Positions 16,051 through 23,582 of a stretch of DNA of 47,964 bases are shown piece after piece. Made by a program: the position numbers and the translations under genes. The notes under the pieces are model-generated. The model saw nothing but the letters and a program-made list of their open reading frames with translations. It was not told where the DNA came from and did no database searches. Source of the stretch: an uncultured Collinsella sp. (GTDB lineage: Bacteria; Actinomycetota; Coriobacteriia; Coriobacteriales; Coriobacteriaceae); NCBI GenBank assembly GCA_934654605.1, contig CAKUGH010000008.1, forward strand, positions 1 to 47,964, in the 5' to 3' direction. Numbering within the stretch: position 1 is the stretch's first letter; each line of letters begins with the position of its first letter.

Positions 16051-17549
16051 GCCCAGGGGAAGGCCGAAGCCGCGACCATGTTCTTGCGCACGAGCTCGTC
16101 GCGCACCTGGGCCAGGCCCTGCTCCATGCCCACCACGTAGGTCTGCGGATACAGGAAGCGCTTGTAAGCGGCGTCCAGATGATCGAGCGCCCAGGCACAA
16201 CGCTCGCGCGCGTCCTCGATGCTCTCGCGAGGAGCCACCGCGCTGCCGTCGCGCACGATCGGCACCAGCAGCTCACGATACTCGAGCTCGGACACATCGG
16301 TCACCAGCGCCGCATCGTTTACGGCCACAAGCGTGTTCCCGCGCGCGGCGCCCTCTCCCGCCAGATGGTCCTCGTCATAGATCATGTCGCAGACCGGGCC
16401 GCCAAAGCCGTCGTAATAGCGACGCACGCGCTGCACGCCGGGAATGGTGCGCTTGTAGGGCTGCTCGGAAAGCTTCACCACCGGCGTCCACGGATCCGCC
16501 TCGCTCGCGCGGCGGGCCGAAAGCTTGTACACGCCACCCAGCGCCGGCTGATCGTAGCAGGTCGCGAGCTTGGTGCCCACGCCAAAGCTGTCGATGGGCG
16601 CGCCCTGGTCGAGCAGCGACTGAATCGTATATTCGTCTAGGTCGTTGGAGACCGAGATCCCCACATAGGGTAGGCCCTCGGCATCAAAGCGGCCGCGAAC
16701 ATACTTGGAGAGTTTGGCCAAGTCGCCCGAATCAATACGGATGGCCGACAGGCGCTCGCCCGCCGCCTCCATCTCCTTGGCAACCGTAATGGCGTGCTCG
16801 CAGCCCTCTCGCACGTCGTACGTGTCGATGAGCAGCGTGCAGTTCTTGGGGCTCGACTTGGCAAACGCACGGAAGGCCTCGAGCTCGGAATCGAAGCTCA
16901 TCACCCAGCTGTGCGCGTGCGTGCCAAAAACGGGAATGCCGTAGCGGCGCCCGGCAAGCACGTTGGACGTGGACGAGCAGCCCGCCACGTAGCTCGCGCG
17001 GGCAACCGCCAGGCCGCCATCGGGACCCTGGGCGCGGCGCAGGCCGAACTCGGCGACGGGGCGACCATCGGCCGCCAGCACCACGCGCGCCGTCTTGGTG
17101 GCGACGAGCGTCTGGAAGCCGACGATGTTGAGCAGCGCGGTCTCGAGCAGCTGGCACTCCAGCGCGGGGCCGGTGACGCGCACCATGGGCTCGCGCGGAA
17201 AAACAAGCTCGCCCTCGGGCACGGCGTCGATGTTCACGTGCGCACGGAAGTTGCGCAGGTAATCGAGGAACTCGGGCTTGAACATCGCGCCACCGGCCGG
17301 GGCCTCAAGCGACGCGAGGTAGTCGATATCCTCGGGCGTAAAGCGCAGGTTCTCGACCAGCTCGGGCAGCTCGGCGGTGCCGCACATGACGGCGTAGGCG
17401 CTGCCAAAGGGATGGTCGCGGTAAAACGCCGTAAAACAACCCTGCTCATTGGCCTTGCCGCTCTCCCACAGGCCCTGGGCCATAGTGAGCTCGTACAGAT
17501 CGGTGAGCATTGCGATGTCGGTGGGATGCGAGATGTCGGTCAAAGCCAT
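16044..17549 (-). CDS. pncB: Nicotinate phosphoribosyltransferase
   Basis: The 501-aa entry enzyme of the Preiss-Handler NAD salvage route: nicotinate plus PRPP, with ATP hydrolysis, to nicotinate mononucleotide. Landmarks are LTDLYELTMAQG near the N-terminus, FGLRRAQGPDGG (substrate-site Arg region), FGTHAHSWVMSF with the phospho-accepting His, IRIDSGDLAKLSK and VSNDLDEYTI. Length suits the long bacterial/eukaryotic-like branch. GAAAGG precedes the ATG by seven bases. A family D hairpin overlaps its stop codon. Nothing else of NAD metabolism is adjacent. Confidence 0.93.
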   Translation of the reverse strand: MALTDISHPTDIAMLTDLYELTMAQGLWESGKANEQGCFTAFYRDHPFGSAYAVMCGTAELPELVENLRFTPEDIDYLASLEAPAGGAMFKPEFLDYLRNFRAHVNIDAVPEGELVFPREPMVRVTGPALECQLLETALLNIVGFQTLVATKTARVVLAADGRPVAEFGLRRAQGPDGGLAVARASYVAGCSSTSNVLAGRRYGIPVFGTHAHSWVMSFDSELEAFRAFAKSSPKNCTLLIDTYDVREGCEHAITVAKEMEAAGERLSAIRIDSGDLAKLSKYVRGRFDAEGLPYVGISVSNDLDEYTIQSLLDQGAPIDSFGVGTKLATCYDQPALGGVYKLSARRASEADPWTPVVKLSEQPYKRTIPGVQRVRRYYDGFGGPVCDMIYDEDHLAGEGAARGNTLVAVNDAALVTDVSELEYRELLVPIVRDGSAVAPRESIEDARERCAWALDHLDAAYKRFLYPQTYVVGMEQGLAQVRDELVRKNMVAASAFPWAK

Positions 17550-17631
17550 GGGGCGACCTTTCGGATGCGTTGTGCAGAGGTTGAGGGTTGGGCGAAGCGG
17601 GCGTGCGGGCGTGGCGCCCGGCGTGAATCGG

Positions 17632-18099
17632 CTAGCGCAGGCCCATGCTGGTCAGGATCGTGTAGACCATAAAGATGACAAACGCGATGAGGGCAAGGAC
17701 GATGATGATCTTTTGAGCCGGGGCCATACCGGGAATCTCGTTCTCGCCCGTAGGCTCCTTGGAGGTGACCATGCGCTGGGCGAAGGTCATTTCGTCGCGG
17801 CTCAGCTTGGCCTCGGCGGGTTTGGGGCGAGCGGACTTTTTGGGCTGAGGCTTGGGCGCAGCGGGCTTGGGTGCAGGCTCGGGCTTGGGTGCAGGCTCGG
17901 GCTTGGGCGCGGGCTCGGGCTCGGATGCAACCTTCGCAGCGGCCTCCTCGGCCTTCGTGCGCTCGGCACGCAGGGCAGCCAGCTCCTCACGCTCGCGGCG
18001 GGCCTCTTCCTGGGCCTCGCGGCGGGCCTTCTCGGCGCGGAGCTCTTCCAACTCGGCGCGCTCCTCGGCAGACAGTGGTTGGGACTCAAGCTCGGCCAT
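17632..18099 (-). CDS. Tail-anchored coiled-coil protein, uncharacterised
   Basis: A 155-aa protein with a charged heptad-rich helix at residues 8-55 (AELEELRAEKARREAQEEAR), a Pro/Glu/Lys linker with three PEPAPK repeats near 60-80, a basic patch (KSARPKPAEAKLSRDE), and one hydrophobic helix at the very C-terminus (IIIVLALIAFVIFMVYTIL). This makes it a probable tail-anchored inner-membrane protein with a cytosolic coiled coil. AGAAAGGG lies seven bases upstream of the ATG. The open frame continues upstream through the tRNA and is not real there. It follows the tRNA-Ala terminator and has no obvious partner. No function is assigned. Confidence 0.75.
   Translation of the reverse strand: MAELESQPLSAEERAELEELRAEKARREAQEEARREREELAALRAERTKAEEAAAKVASEPEPAPKPEPAPKPEPAPKPAAPKPQPKKSARPKPAEAKLSRDEMTFAQRMVTSKEPTGENEIPGMAPAQKIIIVLALIAFVIFMVYTILTSMGLR
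17863..17916 (-). repeat. Three 18-bp in-frame tandem repeats
   Basis: GGGCTTGGGTGCAGGCTC twice, then a copy with two changes. They encode PEPAPK repeats in the linker of the tail-anchored protein. Confidence 0.85.
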
Positions 18100-18116
18100 G
18101 GTACAGCCCTTTCTTT

Positions 18117-18150
18117 TTAAAAAAAGCCGCCGACACAATGTCAGCGGCTT
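18117..18150 (-). terminator. Rho-independent terminator of tRNA-Ala
   Basis: Read leftward: AGCCGCTGACA, TTG loop, TGTCGGCGGCT, then seven T. It lies 15 bases after the tRNA and immediately before the ribosome site of the tail-anchored protein gene, so the tRNA is a separate transcript. Confidence 0.85.
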
Positions 18151-18164
18151 ATCAAATCCAAGGG

Positions 18165-18237
18165 TGGAGACGAAGGGAGTCGAACCCTCGGCCTCTGCCA
18201 TGCGACGGCAGCGCTCTCCCAACTGAGCTACGTCCCC
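18165..18237 (-). tRNA. tRNA-Ala (anticodon CGC)
   Basis: 73 nt including the discriminator. The acceptor stem GGGGACG pairs with CGTCTCC and includes the G3-U70 wobble that defines alanine tRNAs. D stem GCTC/GAGC, anticodon stem CTGCC/GGCAG with a seven-base loop reading GTCGCAT (anticodon CGC, decoding GCG), and T arm GAGGG-TTCGACT-CCCTT. The discriminator is A. The 3' CCA is not encoded (ACCC follows), so it must be added enzymatically. Confidence 0.95.
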
Positions 18238-18342
18238 AGGACAAGTTGATATTTTACCTACGGCTCGCCAACTGTCAACGCCCAATACCCAGTCTTTTTG
18301 GGACGGGGCTGTTTTGACTACTTTTAGAGCAAGCAATTCTCT

Positions 18343-18422
18343 CGATGATTTTTCTGGGACGGGGATTAAAAAATCATCATGTACCGAATGATTTTTTAAT
18401 CCCCGTCCCAGAAAAATCATCG
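18343..18422. repeat. Family F inverted pair of GGGAC hairpins (BIME-like), 80 bp
   Basis: A perfect palindrome with 35-bp arms beginning CGATGATTTTTCTGGGACGG and a 10-base centre. Each arm by itself is a hairpin (GATGATTTTT/AAAAAATCAT around CTGGGACGGGGATT), so the element is two hairpins head to head. Another TTGGGACGGGG lies just upstream near 18299. It ends 10 bases from the radical SAM stop codon. Confidence 0.9.
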
Positions 18423-18431
18423 GCGAACGCG

Positions 18432-19370
18432 TTACTTTGCGCTGGTGAGGACGCCAGTGGTGTCGAAGGCTGGAGTGAAGCTCTCGTCCACGGCGCCGCC
18501 CTCTTGCCAAAACATCGTCGTAAAACCCAAGTCGTCGGCATGGTCGAGCACCCGCTCGTACTCCTCGCGCGTCACGGCGCGCGCCAAGTCGCCGCCCTGC
18601 TCACGCATGAGCGCATTGGGCGTGTACTGGTTCATGACCGAGATCGGCACGTCGCCAACCGTCTGCCACACCAGGTCCAGCACGCGGCACGAATCATCCG
18701 CATGCCCCGGCAGCACCAGGTGGCGCACGATGATACCGCGCTTCATGAGCCCGTCGTCGTCCACCAGCTCTCCCCCGCGGCGCTCGATCTCGCGCGCCAT
18801 CTGCGCCAAGCCCGACACGGCGACGCGCGGGTAGTCCTTAATATGAGAGAGCGACTGCGCAAGCCCCGCATCGGCATACTTAAAGTCGGTGAGCCACACA
18901 TCCACCAGGTCGCCCAACGCGGCCACGGCACTCGCCCGCTCATAGCCACTCGTGTTGTAGACGATCGGAATGGCCAGCCCGCGCTCCCGTGCCGTGGCAA
19001 TCGCGACCGGCAGCAGATGCGCATAATGCGTCGCCGTCACCAGGTTGATATTGTTGGCGCCCTGATCCTGCAGCTCCAGCATAATCTCGACCAGACGCTC
19101 GGGCGTAATCTCAAGACCGAAATTGCCCGTCGAGATCTCGTGGTTCTGACAGTAAACGCATTTGAGCGAACAGCCGCTAAAGAAGATCGTGCCCGAGCCG
19201 GCCTCGCCCGAGATGGGCGGCTCCTCCCACATATGGAGCGCCGCACGAGCGACCTTGAGCGTATCGTCGGCGCCGCACACGCCACGCGTGCCCTCATCGC
19301 GCGCCGCACCGCAACGGCGCGGACACAAATGACAGGCGGGTGAAAAAAGTTCGGTCAACGACGTCGACAT
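18432..19370 (-). CDS. Radical SAM protein, PflX/pyruvate-formate-lyase-activase-like
   Basis: A 312-aa iron-sulfur enzyme. The radical SAM cluster motif CxxxCxxC is in GCSLKCVYCQNHEIS near residues 66-74, within a TIM-barrel core (VTATHYAHLLPVAIA, VYNTSGYE, VWLTDFKYAD, VRHLVLPGH). An extra N-terminal cysteine group (ACHLCPRRCG...GVCG, residues 13-33) is typical of the PflX/COG1313 branch. These are named after pyruvate formate-lyase activase, but their true substrates are largely unknown, and no glycyl-radical enzyme is adjacent. The start at 19370 has GGAG nine bases upstream. The longer frame to 19541 is not supported. Single gene. Confidence 0.87.
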   Translation of the reverse strand: MSTSLTELFSPACHLCPRRCGAARDEGTRGVCGADDTLKVARAALHMWEEPPISGEAGSGTIFFSGCSLKCVYCQNHEISTGNFGLEITPERLVEIMLELQDQGANNINLVTATHYAHLLPVAIATARERGLAIPIVYNTSGYERASAVAALGDLVDVWLTDFKYADAGLAQSLSHIKDYPRVAVSGLAQMAREIERRGGELVDDDGLMKRGIIVRHLVLPGHADDSCRVLDLVWQTVGDVPISVMNQYTPNALMREQGGDLARAVTREEYERVLDHADDLGFTTMFWQEGGAVDESFTPAFDTTGVLTSAK

Positions 19371-19514
19371 GAAACCATGCTCCAAAACAACGATTCGGCA
19401 GCTCAAACGCAAAGGCTCGGATCGCGCAGGCGACTCCGTCCTCAAGGCGCCGTAATCGTCCGACACGATTTTTGTAATGTCAAGACTGGAATCGACAAAG
19501 TGCCGCTTTATGAT

Positions 19515-19666
19515 GTAGGTATTCCGCCCCCCGCGGAGCAACTGGGTGAACCGTCGCGTTTATTTAGGGAGCCCACACAGTCGTACTTAGTACAGGTATC
19601 CTTCGTTGTTAAGGACGCTGGAACGGTCGATGAGGGCACCCACCTGTTTTAGGTGGGTTCATTTTC
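19515..19666 (+). ncRNA. Candidate structured RNA, possibly 6S RNA (SsrS)
   Basis: The gene-free stretch 19371-19898 contains a plausible RNA gene. A -10-like TATGAT (19509-19514) is followed by a TCCGC/GCGGA hairpin, the segments TTTAGGGAGCCCACACAG and TCCTT/AAGGA (apical hairpin), AACGG pairing with CCGTT-type upstream bases, and a 3' terminator-like hairpin ACCCACCTGTTTTAGGTGGGT followed by TCATTTT. The GGGCACCCACC...GGTGGGTTC end resembles what I remember of 6S RNAs in Gram-positives, but this is recollection and not a search. The next gene starts about 230 bases downstream after the terminator. Confidence 0.4.
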
Positions 19667-19898
19667 GTAACGTGGGGGGTGGTTTTCTTTTGCCGAAAAT
19701 CATTACCACATCTCAATTACGTTCCGCCAGCATTCCGCAGGCAACATCCTGCCGACGGTGCAATATCTGGTAAGCGCGTGATTATCGACACGCGCAATTC
19801 CATACACCCCCTTTGGTCGAGTATCATGGTTCGGCTATGCCCTTTGTGCATGGCACCCTTTTTGACCCTTTCCTTCGACGCTTGGCGGTTTTAAATTC

Positions 19899-21098
19899 AT
19901 GGCTTCATCCACGAGCTTCATACCGTACCTATGCGTGGCGGCCGCGGCCTTTATCACGACCTTCCTCACGGTGCCCCTGGTCAAGCGTCTGGCGATTAAG
20001 CTCGACGCCGTCGACTATCCCTCAAAGCGCCGTATCAACACCAAGCCCATTCCGCGCATGGGCGGCACGGCAGTCTTTTTGGGCCTCGTCGTGGCCTGCG
20101 TCGTGCAGATTCTGGGCACCTGGTACCTGGGCTGGCCGCCCGTTTTGGTGCCGCACCCGCGCCTGCACATCAGCTATCCCATGCTGGCGCTCTCCTTTAC
20201 CGTGATCTATGCGACCGGCGCGATCGACGACGTCTTCCAGCTCAAGCCCAAGCAAAAGCTGGCCGGCCAAGTACTCGCCGCGCTCATCGCCTGCATCGGC
20301 GGCTTAAAGATCGGCGTCATCGTCAACCCGTTTGCCCCCGGCGAGATCATGCTCGGCTGGCTCGCCTACCCCATCACCGTGGTCTATCTGGTGGCGTTCA
20401 CCAACATCATCAACCTCATCGACGGCCTCGACGGCCTGGCCACGGGCATTTGCGGCATCGCGTCGTTCACCATGTTCTCGGTCGCCGTACTCTCGGGCCG
20501 TATCGACGCCGCCGCGCTCTCCATCGCGCTCTTTGGCTCGTGCCTGGCCTTTCTGCGCTACAACTTCAACCCCGCCAGCATCTTCTTGGGCGACTCGGGA
20601 TCGCTGCTGCTGGGCTTTGCGCTGGGCTCCATCTCGCTGCTCAACGTGAGCCGCACCGCCGCGCTCACCTCGCTCATCATCCCGCTCATCGTCGCCGGCG
20701 TGCCCATCATCGACACGTTCAGCGCCATCGTGCGCCGCAAACGCGCCCACATTAGCATCGGCCAGGCCGACAAGGGCCACATCCACCACCGCCTGATCCA
20801 AGAGGGCTACAACCAAAAGCAGGCCGTGCTGCTCATCTACGCCTGGTGCATCATGCTTTCGGCCGGCGCTGCCGCGATCAATCAGGTCGAGGTCCCCACG
20901 CGCGTACTCATTTTTACCGTGCTCGCCATTGGCTCGGCAGCCTTCGCAAAGCACCTGCACCTGTTTGAGCCTGTCCTGCGCCACCACTACAACAAGCGCA
21001 CGCACGAAGACGAGCTGGTGACCCCCGACGACCCCGCCTTTAAGCAGGAGGAGCAGGCGGCCGAGGAACGCAAGGAGGAGCGCCACCACAGGCGCTAG
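19899..21098 (+). CDS. UDP-GlcNAc/undecaprenyl-phosphate phosphoglycosyltransferase, WecA/TagO type
   Basis: A 399-aa polytopic membrane enzyme of the MraY/WecA superfamily (glycosyltransferase family 4), with about ten hydrophobic segments. It transfers a sugar-1-phosphate from a UDP-sugar to undecaprenyl phosphate, the first lipid-linked step of wall-polymer or surface-glycan synthesis. Catalytic signatures: GAIDDVFQLKPKQKL (Mg-binding Asp pair), NLIDGLDGLATG, FLGDSGSLLLG, and the UDP-HexNAc-type HIHHRL. The last favours WecA/TagO over MraY. The C-terminal 45 residues are charged and cytosolic (KQEEQAAEERKEERHHRR). The ATG was chosen as the first in frame and leads directly into the first helix. 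The gene is co-directional with trpS but separated by 160 bases. Confidence 0.88.
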   Translation: MASSTSFIPYLCVAAAAFITTFLTVPLVKRLAIKLDAVDYPSKRRINTKPIPRMGGTAVFLGLVVACVVQILGTWYLGWPPVLVPHPRLHISYPMLALSFTVIYATGAIDDVFQLKPKQKLAGQVLAALIACIGGLKIGVIVNPFAPGEIMLGWLAYPITVVYLVAFTNIINLIDGLDGLATGICGIASFTMFSVAVLSGRIDAAALSIALFGSCLAFLRYNFNPASIFLGDSGSLLLGFALGSISLLNVSRTAALTSLIIPLIVAGVPIIDTFSAIVRRKRAHISIGQADKGHIHHRLIQEGYNQKQAVLLIYAWCIMLSAGAAAINQVEVPTRVLIFTVLAIGSAAFAKHLHLFEPVLRHHYNKRTHEDELVTPDDPAFKQEEQAAEERKEERHHRR

Positions 21099-21258
21099 GG
21101 TATATTGCCGAGGATGTGGCGCGTTGCCGCCGGCCGCGCGTCATCGCGCCACTCCCGTCGCATCACTCTCGGCTTACCAGCCCCTCGCCCACTTACGCCT
21201 CAACCCTTTCAATAAACGCGCTATCATCTTGACCAATTCGCATACGTTAGGAGCAATC

Positions 21259-22308
21259 ATGCCAAACGAGAACAGCTACGAAGTCGCGCTGCAGAAGAGC
21301 AACGCCATTCGCGAGGGCCTGGCCAAGACGCCCGAGAAGTTCACCATGCTCACCGGCGACCGCCCGACCGGCCGCCTGCACCTGGGCCACTACTTCGGCA
21401 CCCTCAAGGGCCGCGTGGAGCTGCAGAACATGGGCGCCAAGACCAACGTGCTCATCGCCGACTATCAGGTCATCACCGACCGCGACACCACCGAGCACAT
21501 CCAGGACAACGTGTACAACATGGTCATGGACTACCTCGCCTGCGGCATCGACCCCGACAAGACCATGATCTACGCGCACTCAGCCGTGCCCGCGGCAAAC
21601 CAGCTCATGCTGCCGTTCCTGTCGCTGGTGTCCGAGGCCGAGCTGGCGCGCAACCCCACGGTCAAGGCCGAGATGGAGGCCTCGGGCCACGAGCTCACCG
21701 GCCTTCTGCTCACCTACCCGGTGCACCAGGCCTGCGACATCCTGTTCTGCAAGGGCAACGTGGTGCCCGTCGGTCGCGACCAGCTGCCGCACATCGAGCT
21801 CACCCGCACCATCGCCCGCCGCTTTAACAACCGCTACGGCAAGGTGTTCCCCGAGGTCGACGCGCTGCTGTCCGAGACCCCGCTGCTGCCCGGCCTGGAC
21901 GGTCGCAAGATGAGCAAGAGCTACGGCAACGCCATCAACATATCGATGACCGCCGAGGAGACGGCCAAGCGCATCAAGAAGAGCCAGACCGACTCCGAGC
22001 GCATGATCACGTTTGATCCCGAGAACCGCCCCGGCGTGTCCGGCCTGCTTTCGACGGCCGCCATTTGCACCGGCCGCTCCGAGGTCGAGATTGCCGAGGA
22101 GATCGGCATGGGCGGCTCCGGCCAGCTCAAGAAGTACGTGACCGAGGCCGTCAATGAGTACTTCGCCCCGATCCGCGAGCGTCGTCAGCGCTACGAGAAC
22201 GACCTGGACTACGTGAAGGACGTGCTGCACGAAGGCAATCGTCGCGCCAACGAGATCGCCGAGCAGACCCTGGCCGAGGTTCAGGACGCCATGGGCATGG
22301 TGTACTAG
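21259..22308 (+). CDS. trpS: Tryptophanyl-tRNA synthetase
   Basis: A class I synthetase of 349 aa charging tRNA-Trp. TGDRPTGRLHLGHYFGTLK contains the HIGH-type motif near residue 40 and GRKMSKSYGN the KMSKS loop near 217. VGRDQLPHIELTR and LLTYPVHQACDILF are typical tryptophan-site segments. The fold is complete and slightly longer than the E. coli enzyme. The start has TTAGGAG five bases upstream; the open frame reading back to 21124 lacks one. It ends in a strong bidirectional-looking terminator. Confidence 0.96.
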   Translation: MPNENSYEVALQKSNAIREGLAKTPEKFTMLTGDRPTGRLHLGHYFGTLKGRVELQNMGAKTNVLIADYQVITDRDTTEHIQDNVYNMVMDYLACGIDPDKTMIYAHSAVPAANQLMLPFLSLVSEAELARNPTVKAEMEASGHELTGLLLTYPVHQACDILFCKGNVVPVGRDQLPHIELTRTIARRFNNRYGKVFPEVDALLSETPLLPGLDGRKMSKSYGNAINISMTAEETAKRIKKSQTDSERMITFDPENRPGVSGLLSTAAICTGRSEVEIAEEIGMGGSGQLKKYVTEAVNEYFAPIRERRQRYENDLDYVKDVLHEGNRRANEIAEQTLAEVQDAMGMVY

Positions 22309-22330
22309 CCGAGAACAATAAACAGCAGTC

Positions 22331-22381
22331 AAACAAAACCGCCGCGATGAGCACAATCCTCATTGCGGCGGTTTTGTTTTC
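22331..22381 (+). terminator. Rho-independent terminator of trpS
   Basis: AAACAAAACCGCCGC...GATGAG and CTCAT...GCGGCGGTTTTGTTTT arms of about 20 bp with one mismatch and a T-rich tail. Confidence 0.88.
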
Positions 22382-22531
22382 TTCAGAGGTCGTTCGCCGA
22401 GGTATTCAGCCGCTCGGCAGAACCCCTAAGTCGCAAGCACCCTAAGACTATATTCTGTTAAGCAATGACGCCCTATTGTTTTAACATGCGGCAGCGTTTT
22501 ACAGCAGAGCCGACCGACCGGAAGGAGCCCC

Positions 22532-22825
22532 ATGAACTCAGTTGCGTTTTGTACATGCAGCGACCGGAAATGCCCGTTTAACCCTGTCAACCACGACAAG
22601 GGCTGCACGCCTTGTATCGCCAAGAATCTGCACGAGCACGAGACTCCAACGTGCCTGTTCAACGCGATTTCTCCCGATCGGCTTGAGGCCGATAAAGACG
22701 AGTGGTCGTGGCAAGCGTTCGCGCGACATGTAGAGGCGTATCTGGGAAGCAACAGCCCAAGAATCCCCGCGGGCGAAGAGGCGCCGCAGGGGCTTACAAA
22801 GATCGGTTGCTGCAAGCGGGACTAA
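22532..22825 (+). CDS. Small Cys-rich protein, DUF6485-like
   Basis: A 97-aa protein with GGAAGGAG seven bases before the ATG, so it is almost certainly translated. Residues 7-43 carry a metal-site-like pattern (CTCSDRKCPF...GCTPCIAKNLHEHETPTCLF), with the short CxCxxxxC and CxxC spacings and C-terminal-side histidines of DUF6485. Members are small and uncharacterised; zinc binding is inferred from the cysteine spacing. The C-terminal third is unremarkable except for a final GCC. It stands alone between the trpS terminator and a weak hairpin at 22838-22873. Confidence 0.65.
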   Translation: MNSVAFCTCSDRKCPFNPVNHDKGCTPCIAKNLHEHETPTCLFNAISPDRLEADKDEWSWQAFARHVEAYLGSNSPRIPAGEEAPQGLTKIGCCKRD

Positions 22826-23130
22826 CAATCAAAGTTTGTGCCGCCCTAAGGCCAAACGTCGGCACCTCATTTTGGGATAACGAACCCGATGTTTTGTCCC
22901 ATGATTACGGGAAAGCGCCCGCCGGCCATGGCAGCCGACGGGCGCTTTCCCGAAGTACACCGTTGAATCGCACAGAGGGGAGGAATGCGAATCAAACTCA
23001 ACAGGGCAGACTTTTTCATCGCCTATTGTCTGCTCCGTTGCTGAAACCAATATAGTTCACCCTGGTTTACTTTTTAGTGGCAATAAGCGTCGCCACACCT
23101 TCTCCATAAGTTAACTCAGGTAAACTAAAT
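22826..23130. other. Gene-free stretch with hairpins and an operator-like site
   Basis: It holds a weak terminator-like stem (GTGCCG/CGGCAC, 22838-22865) for the preceding gene and a perfect 14-bp hairpin CGGGAAAGCGCCCG (22908-22952) without a T-run. There is also a 19-codon reading frame from 22986 with a GGGGAGG too close for normal initiation, and two diverged copies of a GTTNACYCNGGTNNACT motif (23055-23071, 23110-23126). No convincing gene. Confidence 0.5.
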
Positions 23131-23167
23131 CCACCACAAAGGGGACTGGTATCTTTGTGGTGGTTTT
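23131..23167. terminator. Terminator, CCACCACAAAGG family (copy 3)
   Basis: CCACCACAAAG and CTTTGTGGTGG arms with loop GGGACTGGTAT, then TTTTGAC. It lies downstream of the leftward MGMT gene. Confidence 0.8.
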
Positions 23168-23182
23168 GACACGAACGAGCCG

Positions 23183-23503
23183 CTAGAGCCCTGCTGGCCA
23201 GCGACAGACGGCCAAGTCGACGTGCATGTCGTCCTTAAACGTCACGCCCTCCCCCAGCAAAAGTTCGCGCTGAGCATCGGGACCGTCAAAAGCAAAGCCC
23301 TCGCAAATGCGGCCATCGGCAAACACCACACGATGGCAGGGAATCTGACCAGGGCGCGGATTGCTGTGCAGCGCGTAGCCCACGTACCGCGCACTACCTG
23401 GACGACCGGCGAGCAGCGCCACCTGACCGTACGTGGCGACCATCCCCTCGGGAATCTGCTCGACCACCTCGTACACCCGCTCAAAAAAGCCCTCAGACGC
23501 CAT
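23183..23503 (-). CDS. MGMT-family O6-alkylguanine DNA alkyltransferase-like protein
   Basis: A 106-aa single-domain member of the MGMT/Ogt DNA-repair family, which moves alkyl groups from O6 of guanine to an active-site cysteine. The helix-turn-helix region (PEGMVATYGQVALLAGRPGSARYVGYALHSN) and the active-site PCHRV near residues 54-58 are intact, so it keeps the reactive Cys, unlike ATL proteins, which have Trp there. It is as short as ATL/YbaZ proteins and lacks the N-terminal domain of full Ogt. The start at 23503 has GGAAGGGAG upstream; the frame extends to 23542 without support. It is flanked by two copies of the CCACCACAAAGG terminator. Confidence 0.87.
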   Translation of the reverse strand: MASEGFFERVYEVVEQIPEGMVATYGQVALLAGRPGSARYVGYALHSNPRPGQIPCHRVVFADGRICEGFAFDGPDAQRELLLGEGVTFKDDMHVDLAVCRWPAGL

Positions 23504-23531
23504 TGCTCGCTCCCTTCCACCCGGAATAGCA

Positions 23532-23573
23532 TAAACCACCACAAAAGTACCTGTCCCCTTTGTGGTGGTTTTG
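23532..23573. terminator. Terminator, CCACCACAAAGG family (copy 4, loop reversed)
   Basis: ACCACCACAAAAG and CCTTTGTGGTGGT arms. The loop reads GTACCTGTCCCC, the reverse orientation of copies 1 and 5. It ends the leftward degV gene. Confidence 0.8.
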
Positions 23574-23582
23574 ACCGGAAAG

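Noticed and set aside
19540..19666. T-box leader before the WecA/TagO-like gene
   Set aside because: GGGTGAACCGTCGCG resembles the T-box core only loosely, no specifier stem was found, and the downstream gene is not an amino-acid or tRNA-synthetase gene.
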